This document shows positions 46,101 to 59,100 of a DNA stretch of 64,000 nucleotides, piece after piece. The DNA comes from Rugalucina vietnamica (lineage: Eukaryota > Mollusca > Bivalvia > Lucinida > Lucinidae), in contig OZ024873.1 of assembly GCA_964017185.1 (NCBI GenBank), positions 46,362,760 through 46,426,759 of the forward strand, read 5' to 3'. The notes beneath the pieces are model-generated. The model was not told the origin of the DNA. It searched no databases and saw nothing but the letters and a program-made list of their open reading frames with translations. Numbering within the stretch: the first letter of the stretch is position 1; the number at the start of each line of letters is the position of its first letter. Both the position numbers and the translations under genes were made by a program.

Positions 46101-49100
46101 GATGAGTCCCGGCAGTGCTTGGGATGTGCCGGGTTTTTAATTTCCAGCCAATACACGGTCACATTATTTCAAATTAGATACATGCATTAAGTGTATTTTT
46201 AACATTTCATTACTTTTATGGTCCTTATTTAATTTGCAGATGTGCCTGTACTTTTACACGCATAAATCAAAGCCCCTCTCACATATTTCAGTTTCATCAG
46301 AACAACTCTCAGCTGTTGTTCCACATTATGGTAAGCCTCCGGGGAGCCGGGGCTTTTAGCAGGGATTTTAGCACAAAGCTGGCCCCCCAGTGCCGGGCTT
46401 TTAGTTGGGCTTTAAAAATTGAAAAATTAAAAGCCCCACTATTCCCCGGCCCTGGGGGAGTCCGATGTAAAAAATGACTGTTGCATAAAAACACTGAAAA
46501 CGCAGAAGAAATAGTGCTGCACTATATTTTTAAGAGTTAAGCTAGTTTACCACATGTTTTGCATGGCAGTGGTAAAGAGCATAAGCAAACCATGTATTAA
46601 CAGCGTGTGTGCACGTGAATCTCCTGATTAATACAATTTTCTTCATTAAGTCACCTTTTAATATCGTGTGGCACTGGAATTTATGTAAAGTAAGATTGTT
46701 AGTCATGAAAAGATGTGAATAGACTAATGGTCAAACATCACTTTAGTAGGTTAAGCCTGCCCAGGAAAGCTGGCAAGGAAGTGATTTTGTATGAATATGA
46801 CCACTGTTGTTTCCAGAACAAATGAAACTACATGTAATATAAGATCGGGATTCTTTTTTTTATTGATCATTAAATGTGTCATCTCATAATTTTGTCATAA
46901 TCACCTGAGGTTTGCATGTTCAGAAATCTGCTGCTATCCGTCACAAGAGATCATGTTTTCTGTGTTTCTGGGCAAGGTAAGATATGAGCTGAACTTGCTT
47001 AGGAACAGCGACAGGCAGGGCCACACAATAAAGTATTAAGCAGTTAAAGTCAAAGATGCTGGTCAGACTGCACATATGTGCAACTGATCTATGCCTTTGC
47101 TGTCTGCATAAGCTTCAAGTAAATTTTCATATGACAAGCTGAAATAAGCCGTGTTATGAGAAAGTGTTATGAGAAAACCAACAATGTGGTTTCTGAACAG
47201 GTTTGACACAAACCAAGCTGTACAAGCAGAGGCTGGAAATTTCGGATTTAGAAAGTAGAGGAGTTGTAATATCCCTGTAGCGTCTTTGCGTCTTTGTTTT
47301 TGCATATACAGATTGTTGGTTTTCCCATGCTGCGGCTCAAATAATAATTACAGTTCTCAGGTTGGCTATGTCAAGTTAACGCCTGTATTGACAGGTATGC
47401 TAGAACTGTCACGAAACTTAATGTCTGTGATTTGTCTTTGTCTGTAGCAAGGTTGCCAGAGACAGGAGGCAATGAAAATGTTGGCAAAGAATGTAATTAT
47501 GAGAACATTGTACATAATGTAGGTTATATTAGTACTTCTAGGGAATTATAAAACACACACGCCCACATACACACATACGCACACACATGAGAGAGATTTC
47601 TATTCTTTTCGGCATCTCTGGGCTAATCATTCAAAGTCCCTTTTCTATCACCAGACTTACTCAAATCAGGATTCTGTGGGCATCTGTACTTCCCTTTTGT
47701 GCATATTAAATTATATATTCAAGAGGGTAGGTTGTTAGTTACTGGTGTAATACTGTGCAAGAACTACTGGTAACCTGCCTTTAGGAGGTAATCTATCTTC
47801 TGATACTGAGTTGATCAATTTCTGATCATCACCTCAGGAGGTAATGTAATATAATGTTGAATGTCTGGTTCTCAGTGTCCCGATTCTTTCCATGGCTCAC
47901 CCCCATTTGTCCCATTGAAGACAAGTTGGTGTTCAGGATAAAGTTGATTGTGTTTTTACAGTAATAGTGTTAACCCCGGTGTAGGTCCAGTCTTTGAGAA
48001 GATGGACCTCAGTGGAGCCACATTGCCGACTGTGCCAGGATTATGGTGCCTCCACAGTGCCTCAATGTTACCCAGTGATTTCCAGTTGTGCCAGGATTAT
48101 TTCCCAATGGTGCCTTGATGTTACCCAGTGATTGCTGGTTGTGCCAGGATTATGTCCCAATGGTGCCTCGATGTTACCCAGTGATTGCTGGTTGTGCCAG
48201 GATTATGTCCCAATGGTACCTCGATGTTACCCAGTGATTGCTGGTTGTGCCAGGATTATGTCCCAATGGTACCTCGATGTTACCCAGTGATTGCTGGTTA
48301 TAGCCCCGCTTTGAAAAAGTGGGGCTATACTGGATTCACCCTGTCCTTCCGTCATTCCGTCATTCCGTCTTTCCGTGATTCCGTGAATATTTGGTTTCAA
48401 GTGGGGCTATACTGGATTCACCCTGTCCTTCCGTCATTCCGTCTTTCCGTCTTTCCGTGATTCCGTGAATATTTGGTTTCCGCTCAGTATCTTGAGAAAG
48501 AAATGACAGAATCTGACCAAATTTTGTATGCACAGCAACATTGACAAGATCTAGGTTGGGATTGTTGCCCGTCATTTTTCGCAAAATTTTGACGGAGTTA
48601 CAGCCCTTGATTGACGTCAGAATTTCGTTTCCGCTCAATATCTTAAGAACAGATTGACAGAATCTGACCATATTTTGTATACACATCATCATTGACAAGA
48701 TCTAGCTTGGGATTGTTGCCTGTAATTTTTCTCAAAATTTTGACAGAGTTACGGCCCTTGATTGACGTCAGAATTTCATTTCCGCTCAATATCTTGAGAA
48801 CCAATAGACAGAATTTGACAAAATTTTGTATGCTCATCTACATTGACAAGATCTAGCTTGGGATTGTTGCCTGTAATTTTTCGCAAAATTTTGACGTAGT
48901 TACGGCCCTTGATCGACGTCAGAATTTCGTTTCCGCTCAATATCTTGAGAACGAATGGACAGAATCTGACCAAATTTTGTATGCTTATCAACATTGACAA
49001 GATCTAGCTTGGGATTGTTGCCCGTCATTTTTCGCAAAATTTTGACGGAGTTACGGCCCTTGATTGGCGTCAAAATTTTGTTTCCGCTCAATATCTTGAG

Positions 49101-52100
49101 AACAGATCGACAGAATCTGACCATATTTTGTATGCACATCAACATTGACAAGATCTAGCTTGGGATTGTTGCTGGTCATTTTTCGCAAAATTTTGACGGA
49201 GTAACAGCCCTTGATTGATGTCAGAATTTTGTTTCCGCTCAATACCTTGAGAACGAATTGACAGAATCTGACCAAATTTTGTATGCCCATCAACATTGAC
49301 AAGGTCTAGCTTAAGATTGTTGCCTGTAATTTTTCGCAACATTTTGACGTAGTTACGGCCCTTGATCGACGTCAGAATTTCGTTTCCGCTCAATATCTTG
49401 AGAACAAATGTACAGAATCTGACCAAATTTTGTATGCACATCAACATTGACAAGATCTAGCTTGGGATTGTTGCCCCTCATTTCTCGCAAAATTTTGACA
49501 GAGTTCTGGCCCTTGATTGATGTCAAAATTTTGTTTCCGCTCAATACCTTGAGAACAAAGTGACAGAATCTGACCAATCTTTTTATGTGCATCAACATAA
49601 GCCAGAACTAGCTTGGGATTGTTGCCTGTCATTGTTTTTCTCAACCTGGCAAAAAGCTCAGAAGCGGGGCTATAGTCAGATCCTCTGACAATTCTAGTTG
49701 TGCCAGGATTATGTCCCAATGGTACCTCGATGTTACCCAGTGATTGCTGGTTGTGCCAGGATTATTTCCCAATGGTACCTCGATGTTACCCAGCGTTTGC
49801 TGGTTGTGCCAGGATTATGTCCCAATGGTACCTCGATGTTACCCAGTGATTGCTGGTTGTGCCAGGATTATGTCCCAATGGTGCCTTGATGTTACCCAGT
49901 GATTGCTGGTTGTGCCAGGATTATGTCCCAATGGTGCCTCAATGTTACCCAGTGATTGCCAGTTGTGCCAGGATTATGTCCCAATGGTGCATTGATGTTA
50001 CCCAGCGTTTGCTGGTTGTGCCAGGATTATGTCCCAATGGTGCCTCGATGTTACCCAGTAATTGCCTGTTGTGCCAGGATTATGTCCCAATGGTACCTCG
50101 ATGTTACCCAGCGTTTGCTGGTTGTGCCAGGATTATGTCCCAATGGTGCATTGATGTTACCCAGTGATTGCTGGTTGTGCCAGGATTATGTCCCAATGGT
50201 ACCTCGATGTTACCCAGCGTTTGCTGGTTGTGCCAGGATTATGTCCCAATGGTACCTCGATGTTACCCAGTGAGTGCTGGTTGTGCCAGGATTATGTCCC
50301 AATGGTGCCTTGATGTTACCCAGTGATTGCTGGTTGTGCCAGGATTATGTCCCAATGGTGCCTTGATGTTACCTAGTGATTGCCGGTTGTGCCAGGATTA
50401 TGTCCCAATGGTGCATTGATGTTACCCAACGTTTGCTGGTTGTGCCAGGATTATGTCCCAATGGTGCATTGATGTTACCCAGTGATTGCTGGTTGTGCCA
50501 GGATTATGTCCCAATGGTACCTCGATGTTACCCAGCGTTTGCTGGTTGTGCCAGGATTATGTCCCAATGGTACCTCGATGTTACCCAGTGAGTGCTGGTT
50601 GTGCCAGGATTATGTCCCAATGGTGCCTTGATGTTACCCAGTGATTGCTGGTTGTGCCAGGATTATGTCCCAATGGTGCCTTGATGTTACCTAGTGATTG
50701 CCGGTTGTGCCAGGATTATGTCCCAATGGTACCTCGATGTTACCTAGTGATTGCCGGTTGTGCCAGGATTATGTCCCAATGGTGCCTTGATGTTACCCAG
50801 TGATTGCTGGTTGTGCCAGGATTATGTCCCAATGGTGCATCAATGTTACCTAGTGATTGCTGGTTGTGCCAGGATTATGTCCATTGAAGACAAGTTGGTG
50901 TTCAGGATAAAGTTGATTGTGTTTTTACAGTAATAGTGTTAACCCCGGTGTAGGTCCAGTCTTTGAGAAGATGGACCTCAGTGGAGCCACATTGCCGACT
51001 GTGCCAGGATTATGGTGCCTCCACAGTGCCTCAATGTTACCCAGTGATTTCCAGTTGTGCCAGGATTATTTCCCAATGGTGCCTTGATGTTACCCAGTGA
51101 TTGCTGGTTGTGCCAGGATTATGTCCCAATGGTGCATCAATGTTACCCAGTGAGTGCTGGTTGTGCCAGGATTATGTCCCAATGGTGCATCAATGTTACC
51201 CAGCGTTTGCTGGTTGTGCCAGGATTATGTCCCAATGGTGCATCAATGTTACCCAGCGTTTGCTGGTTGAGCCAGGATTATGTCCCAATGGTGCATTAAT
51301 GTTACCCAGCATTTGCTGGTTGTGCCAGGATTATGTCCCAATGGTGCATCAATGTTACCCAGCGTTTGCTGGTTGTGCCAGGATTATGTCCCAATGGTGC
51401 ATCAATGTTACCCAGTGAGTGCTGGTTGTGCCAGGATTATGTCCCAATGGTGCATTGATGTTACCCTGTGTTTGCCAGTTGTGCCAGGATTATGTCCCAA
51501 TGGTGCCTCGATGTTACCCAGTAATTGCCTGTTGTGCCAGGATTATGTCCCAATGGTGCATCAATGTTACCCAGCGTTTGCTGGTTGTGCCAGGATAATG
51601 TCCCAATGGTACCTCGATGTTACCCAGTGAGTGCTGGTTGTGCCAGGATTATGTCCCAATGGTGCATCAATGTTACCCAGCGTTTGCTGGTTGTGCCAGG
51701 ATTATGTCCCAATGGTGCATCAATGTTACCCAGCGTTTGCTGGTTGTGCCAGGATTATGTCCCAATGGTGCCTCGATGTTACCCAGTGAGTGCTGGTTGT
51801 GCCAGGATTATGTCCCAATGATGCATCAATGTTACCCAGCGTTTGCTGGTTGTGCCAGGATTATGTCCCAATGGTGCATCAATGTTACCCTGTGTTTGCC
51901 AGTTGTGCCAGGATTATGTCCCAATGGTGCCTCGATGTTACCCAGTAATTGCCTGTTGCGCCAGGATTATGTCCCAATGGTGCATCAATGTTACCCAGCG
52001 TTTGCTGGTTGTGCCAGGATTATGTCCCAATGGTGCATTGATGTTACCCAGTGATTGCTGGTTGGTGCCAGGATTATGTCCCAATGGTGCCTCGATGTTA

Positions 52101-53131
52101 CCTAGTGATTGCTGGTTGCCCCAGGGTTATGTCCTAATGGTGCCTCAATGTTACCTAGTGATTGCCGGTTGTGCCAGGATTATGTCCCAATGGTGCCTTG
52201 ATGTTACCCAGTGATTGCTGGTTGTGCCAGGATTATGTCCCAATGGTGCCTTAATGTTACCCAGTGATTGCCAGTTGTGCCAGGGTAATGGTGCTTCAAT
52301 ATTACCCAGTGATTACCGGTTGCTCCAGAATGTTACCCACTATTAGAGATGATGTCTTTGCTAGATTATATATATTTTGAAATATGCCTAATCCTTTAAT
52401 TACTTTGAACTTATGTCTATATGGAAGATCTGCAAAACTAATAATATGAACATTACAAAATCACCTCACTGCAATTGGTATGCCAAAAAATGCACTAAAC
52501 CCCAAAATACTTTTATGGTTGTCAAAAATAGCTTGGCTGTAAACAGGGCTGGGCTGTAAGTTAGTAACAAAGACACAAAACTTTGGAATGAGTAGAGAAC
52601 TAAATATGCAAGTTGCATGTCTGCAGTGGGTGAAGAATTCTTTGGCATATATAAATGGATATTAATTGGGTGATTGAAATAGCTTGCATGATTGCTTTTG
52701 TTGCAGCACAGACTTGGCAGACACAAAGTTACTTTGTAATTGAGCCTCGACGCGAGAAAACCGGTCTTCGGGGTTTCCGACCAGGTCCGACACAAACCGG
52801 CCTGTACAAGCTCAGAAAAGAGCTAGAAGCTTGAAATTTCGGATTTAAGTAGAAGAGGAATTGTACTATCCGAGTAGCGAAAACAAAGGCGCTGATCAGC
52901 TTCGCGGTTACCGCGAAGCTGATCTGCGCCTTTGTTTTCGCATAGGCAATAATCCCGTTTTCTCACGATGCGGCTCAATTAATAGTGATGTGGGTGTTAC
53001 GCTGATCTCTTTCTTCAGACAAATGCCAAAAATCTAGACTGAGTTTGAGTACAAAGAAAAACAAATAAGGTGGTTTAACAGTTTTGTGGTCATTTAGGAT
53101 TGTTCATAGATTATGTTAGGAAGGCAAAATG

Positions 53132-53169
<38 letters not shown>

Positions 53170-56100
53170 TTTGTGTTTTGCATCCAACTGAACAACTAAA
53201 GTCATAGGGAGACTGGATCTCACTCAGTTTAAAGTCTTATCCAAAAGACTATCAAACCCACAACACCTGGTTGACGACCAGGTGAGTAGTTTTTCCAGTT
53301 GAAGGCAAGATCGGACACATTTGGAACAATGCCTTGACTAACAATAGTACTTGAATTCAGTTTAGAGATGATGAGTTTGCATTCTGTAAGTTGAATGACC
53401 CGATTCTTGTAATTATACCATATAAAGTGATGAATAAATAAAATATCCTATTGATCTGTAATTTATCAGGCATAATAGATCCACCTGAAAGGTTCTAAAA
53501 GTTTGGAATCCAAATTTCTTTGATCATCCTTGAGAACATTCAGAACCAATGTTCATCAGAACAATCTTCATGGGCCTCCTTTGGGCATAGTTCTCTTTGT
53601 GCAGAGTGCTGATCTAAGTCAATGGCAATATATTTACAAAGCCTAAATCTTGCCAAGCAGTGCTGCAGCACAAAATAATGTTTCTCTGATGCTCTTGGGA
53701 GACATATGAGCCGCCGCATAGGAAAACCAACAATCTGCATAGGCGAAAACAAAGGCGCAGATCAGCACTGCGAAGCTGATCAGTGCCTTTGTTTTCGCTA
53801 CATGGATACTACAATTCCTCTACTTTCTAAATCCAAAATTTCCAGCCTCAAACCATCTTCTGTGACTGTACAGCCCGGTTTGTGTCGGACCCCAAATTGT
53901 CGATTTTCTCATGCAGCGGCTCATATTCAAGGTCTGATTCCTTTCACTTATCTTATTACTGTCCTGCTTATTGTTGAGTGGCATCTTGAGAAAAACAGCA
54001 GTTGCTTTCATGGGTAGACTGATCAGCCTTACAGTGGCCAAGCTGCTGGAGGTAGCTTTAAATGCTAGTGCAATTCCCATGTGGTTCTTATATGTGACTG
54101 TATAAACAGACTGACTCCCTTACAGACAGCATTTATTGTGTCATTTCCTATTCCGAGCATTTATGTATATATTCTGAGAACATAACAAATAGAACAAAAT
54201 TATCTCCAATTTGGTGCCAGAACTGGTCTTTGTTGATGCCAATTTTTGTATTTATATGTCCCAATTAGGTCAAATATTTTACGATGGACTTCACAAGACA
54301 CTTCTTTAGTTAAGGCTCAATATGACCATAGCCTGCACAAGTACCAATAAAGGCTTAGTTCACATGGAAGACTACGGTTGGCCTTGCTTGTCTTAATTAG
54401 CCGTTCATTGAAATAATTTATTACTGTTGGTGTTACACTTAAGTCCAATTCGCATGCGCAAAAAATACACGCGTGTAAATATACTCCGGTGTGTATTTAT
54501 ACTCCGGTGTGCAAATCAACCTGAGAGTAAATTTAAATTGCATTCGCATGAGTTTTATCGCCAGGAGTATTTTTGTAGGTAAATTTATCATTTCTGGATT
54601 AAAACCTGTTCATTTAAGTTTTCTGCATTTGCAAAACAAGAAGAGGCTGCTTCAAGGTGTTTATGTAGACTTTGGCAGCAGAGGGGAATCATGTAATGGT
54701 CAGGCATAACCTTAGCAGTTATACAGTTCCCTTTTTTCATCCTTTCACAAGGAATTACTGTTAAAATGCCCCAAGAATCCTTAGACCAAGAATGATGAAT
54801 AATGTGGCTGTTTGCACTCCATATGATCTAAAATGTTATGAATGGCAATAAACTCTTATTTAGCAACAATGTCCACAGTTTCAGCAACTGTCATATAATC
54901 AGTTTGGAACAAAAAATGTGAAAATTTGTTATCTAAAAGCAGAATATTGACTTGAAATAAAAATACTCCTGGGTAAATTTTACTTTGCGTTCGCATGGGA
55001 CATAATAGTAAATTTACACGTGTGTATTTGTAAAAATAAAATTTGCATCTGGTCAGACCCAGGAGTAAATTTACCCATATGTAAATATACTCCGGTGTGT
55101 ATTTGCGTTCGCATGCGCCATTTACTTACCCCGAGTAAAATTTGCACACCGGAGTATATTTACACGTGTGTATTTTGGCGCATGCGAATTGGACTTTAGT
55201 TGAACGTTACTGATGAAAATATTTGCAGTGTGTACCAGTAAACTGATGCAAAAAAGTATGTCCAAAGAAACGTATGGTTTATATAGCAGACGAGCCTGAT
55301 AGTGGTATGGATTTGCTACTGTATTTGTCACCTGTGATGAGCTCTGTGATGATGTATTGTTTTCTGTAAATTGATTCTGGAAAATAAATCATTCAGGTCT
55401 CATGTAGTCTATCAAAACCAACAATGTGCCTATGAGCCCAGGAAAGACTTGGAGTGTCTGAGCATCCATCCACTCTGTCTTATCATTGCACAACAGACAT
55501 TTAAGACCATAGCTTCCCTTTTGCAAACTATAAAGACTGATTAGAGATTGCAAAATCTGAGTCTTGCCTGGTGTGAAAGCCACATTTTCAGATTTTGTAC
55601 AAATTTGTGTGAAACTTTGATGAATTGTTTACTGTTAACCTCAGAGGTTGTTAATGCCAAAGGTGACAGCTGAAATGATTCAATAATACTCTTAATGTCG
55701 GCCTTAATTACCACTACATGAATGATAATTAGCTAAAACACAGGTAATCAAGGTATCAATTTCTAAACAGGAGCTCATTTACAGTATTTAAAAGGGCATA
55801 TTGTCTTCAATTTGCATTATACAGGTGTATTTTAAAAAAGGTATACATTGTGTGCATCTTGTCCATTCTTGATGCCTGTCCTGGAAAAATACATGTAACA
55901 GACTTTTCTGGATCTGCCTGTGCCTGACCAATTTGCACATTCAGTTTAGAAAACTGTTACTCATCAGATCACATCACATACATGGCTAAATGTGCTATGT
56001 CAAGAGAAAACATGTACATAAGCTACTTGCTACATCTTAATCTCTTATCTGATATTTCATCATTTTAGCGGTATTCTGTACAATGTGGATGTTGTTGCAA

Positions 56101-59100
56101 TTGAGACTTTGATATAATTGTTTCAAGTTTCTTAAGAGGAGACACTTAATATGTTTATTTTTATGCAGCTGCATGCATGTGATGTGCGGTATGAAATAAT
56201 TATTTGAGCCGCCGCATGGGAAAAAAAAACAATCTGCATAGGCGAAAACAAATACGCAGATCAGCTGTGCTGAAGTAACTGCACAGCTGATCAGCGCCTT
56301 TGTTTTCGCTACACGAATAGTACAAGCCCTCTTCTACTTGAATCCAAAATTTAAAGCTTCTAGTCTGATTCTGTGACAGTACACGGAGGTTTGTGTCAAA
56401 CCTGTTCAGGAACCAAATTGTTGGTTTTCTCATGCACAGGCTCAGTTAAGAGGCTAATGCAACTTGTTGATAATTTCCATCTCTATTTTCAGTACATCAG
56501 CGGCGGTGACCTTGAGCAGCTTCTTGCGGACGAAAACATTGAACTGCCGTGGACCATCAGGGTAAAGATAGCCTCGGACATAGCGGTAGGAATGGCGTAC
56601 CTACACTCCAGGGGCTTCATGCACAGAGACCTCACATCAAAGGTATGGTATAAAGTTGGCTGCATTCACCAAATGGAATATATATGACACAATTAATGTT
56701 AAAGAAAGTATCTGAGCCTTCACATGAGGAAACAAGCAATTTGGGTTTCTAACCAGGTCCGATACAAACTGGCCTGTACAGTCACAGAAGCAGGCTAGAA
56801 GCTTGAAATTTTGGATTTAGAAAGGAGAGAGATTGTACTATCCCTGTAGCAAAAACAAAGGCGCTGATCAGCTGTGCAGTTACTGCACAGCTAATCTGTG
56901 TCTTTGTTTTTGCATATGCACATTGTTTTCTTGTACGGCACCTCATCTATTATGGCAAGACGGTCATTGTATACCACCTGTATCTGGGCATACAGTACAG
57001 GCATACCTATACAGTTGCTATTGTCTTGGCATAGCAGTCAGCCTCTCTTTTGTATCTTGTTTTCAGGACTCCATAATGTGAGCCTCAACAAGAGAAAACT
57101 GGTCTTCGGGTTTCCGACCAGGTCCAACAGAAACTGTTCTGTGCCGTCTATGAAGATAGCTAGAAGCTTTAAATTTTGGATTTAAGAAGAAGAGGGATTG
57201 TACTATCCTGTAGTGAAAACATAGGCGCTGATCAGCTGTGCATTTACTGCACAGCTGATATTTCTGCTTTGTTTCCTTATTGGCAAAAATCCATTATCCT
57301 CATGATGCGGCTCATGTAATGAATGTAATGGGACAGGGATATAATGTTAGGTCAGAGAAAAAAATCATATTTCCCTATTTGATCTGTTTTCCATAATCAA
57401 TATATAGTGTTTGTCTTGAGAAAAGTCTATATTATCAAGTTATTATCTGACAAAATGTGTTTACATTAGAGTACAGGATCCATTCATTTCTTTCCGATGA
57501 CCTACTTTCTGGTCCTTTTTATTTCCAGCAATGTGAAGGAATTTTTTTTTGCCGAAAAAAAAAATACACATTCAGTCAGCAATTGGGAGAATGATACACT
57601 CACCCAATGCTTTCAAACACTTCCCTGTTCCCTGTTTGGAAACTTTTGTTTTCAATAGATATGAACATAAGTCACAAGGAAGTATGAATCTGTACATTTG
57701 GTATTGACATTTCTTGGTCAGTAATAGGTTGTATTTGTACAGTGGCAGTTCTCAAACATGTTTTGGCCTAGTCAATCTAGATGCTATCACTGATCATACA
57801 TTGTTATCTACACATCAAGGCCCCGTGATTGTCTAAAAAGAATATGTAGAGATGGTAGAGATGGTCATCTGGTTATGAACTTTATTTCCCAAGTCAATTT
57901 GGTGTCATCATCATCATGTTGTGCCCTGTGGTGGACCTAAAAAATGTCACTAAACATTGCCTATTTTAAATGTAGAGAAATTGGGCATGGTAACATTCTT
58001 GCATTCTTTGCACTTAGTGCAATCATTTTGTCGAAAATTTCCCTCTTCCACTAATAATTCAAAAAAGCAATTTATCGAAATAAATAATGGCATTTAATAG
58101 CTATTAAGCTATTAGTGTTTTTAAAGTTTAACAGAATTAAATGCATGAAGAGCTTGTTTAAAGGGTATGCCTCTTGTATGATAATGTCTTCAGATGTGGC
58201 TGCAACAATCCTTATTGTTCACATTTATCAGGGAATGCAACATACCATGCGTAGGAAGAGAGTATTTTAAAAGTGATAAAAAACAGAGTAATAGATACAT
58301 AAAAAGGAAACCCAGACAGTGGCTTTCACCTTTTTTGAGAGAAATTGAGATGTAAATGATGTAACAACTGATCAGAAATGGCTGCAATGCTTATTATTAA
58401 CCATAATAGTCTTGTCCTTGAAACATATTGGGAAGGTAAAAAACTCTTAGGCATCTTAAGTCCTCTTGGCTTTCTTAAGATTTGGCCTTAATTTGAAAGT
58501 TTCTCGAAGTAAATTTGATTTCTTTTGTCTAAATCAAATTTTCAAGGCAAGTCTGAGATTTCTGTTCAAGTAAATTACTGTCCCAAGAGTGATTTTCCTG
58601 TTATTTTAGTGTCAGTTCTCTTTATTGGAAGTGTTGATGAAGCTTCTTTTAATTCGATTTTAAAGAAATTGGTTTCAAGGACATGATATGAGCCGCATCA
58701 TGAGAAAACCAGTTATTTGCCAGTGCAAAAACAAAGGTTGCTGATCAGCTGTGCAAATTAGCTGTGCAGTAACTGCACCTTTGTTTTTGCTTCACAGATA
58801 TTAGAATCCCTCTTTTTAAATCCAAAATTTTAAGCTTCTAGCCTTCTTCTGTAGGTCACGGGCCAGTTTGTCTATGTCAGAAACCCCAAAGGCAACTTTT
58901 GTTTCGTATTGCAAGGTTTGCAGTTATGGGTGGAGGGCAGGGTTTAACGGACTTTGCAAACCTTAGTGAGGTTTGAACTTAAACATTTAATTCCATTGAG
59001 GCTTGTTTTGAAATGGTGAGTGGCCACTTTTGCAGAAATAGCTGCTCTCCTGGTTTACTATATATTCTCTTTCCCACCTGTGTTTGTGTTTAACGTGAAG

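Larger units (their letters stand above)
47912..52341 (+). repeat. 53-bp minisatellite, about 50 units in three blocks
   Basis: Unit TGATTGCTGGTTGTGCCAGG-ATTATGTCCCAATGGTGCCT-CGATGTTACCCAG. Blocks: about 48050-48298, 49690-50880 and 51060-52341. Variants (TGATTG, CGTTTG, TGAGTG; GCATCAATG, ACCTCGATG) recur in order, and 50145-50390 repeats at 50463-50708 (318 bp, six units). Since 53 is not a multiple of 3, successive units pass through all frames, giving open frames up to 145 codons without evidence of a protein. Confidence 0.93.

Noticed and set aside
48360-49719. Series of minus-strand open frames beginning MSMLM
   Set aside because: They recur every 151 bp with the satellite unit of the hairpin-ended element; no known protein.
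49698-52214. Overlapping open frames up to 145 codons with GCARIMSQW-type repeats
   Set aside because: Produced by a 53-bp minisatellite read in rotating frames; intronic in TESK, with no splice sites or start context supporting translation.
47912-52341. CRISPR-like regular spacing (53, 67, 83 bp units)
   Set aside because: Units are tandem without unique spacers, and the window is clearly animal DNA with spliced genes; these are minisatellites.
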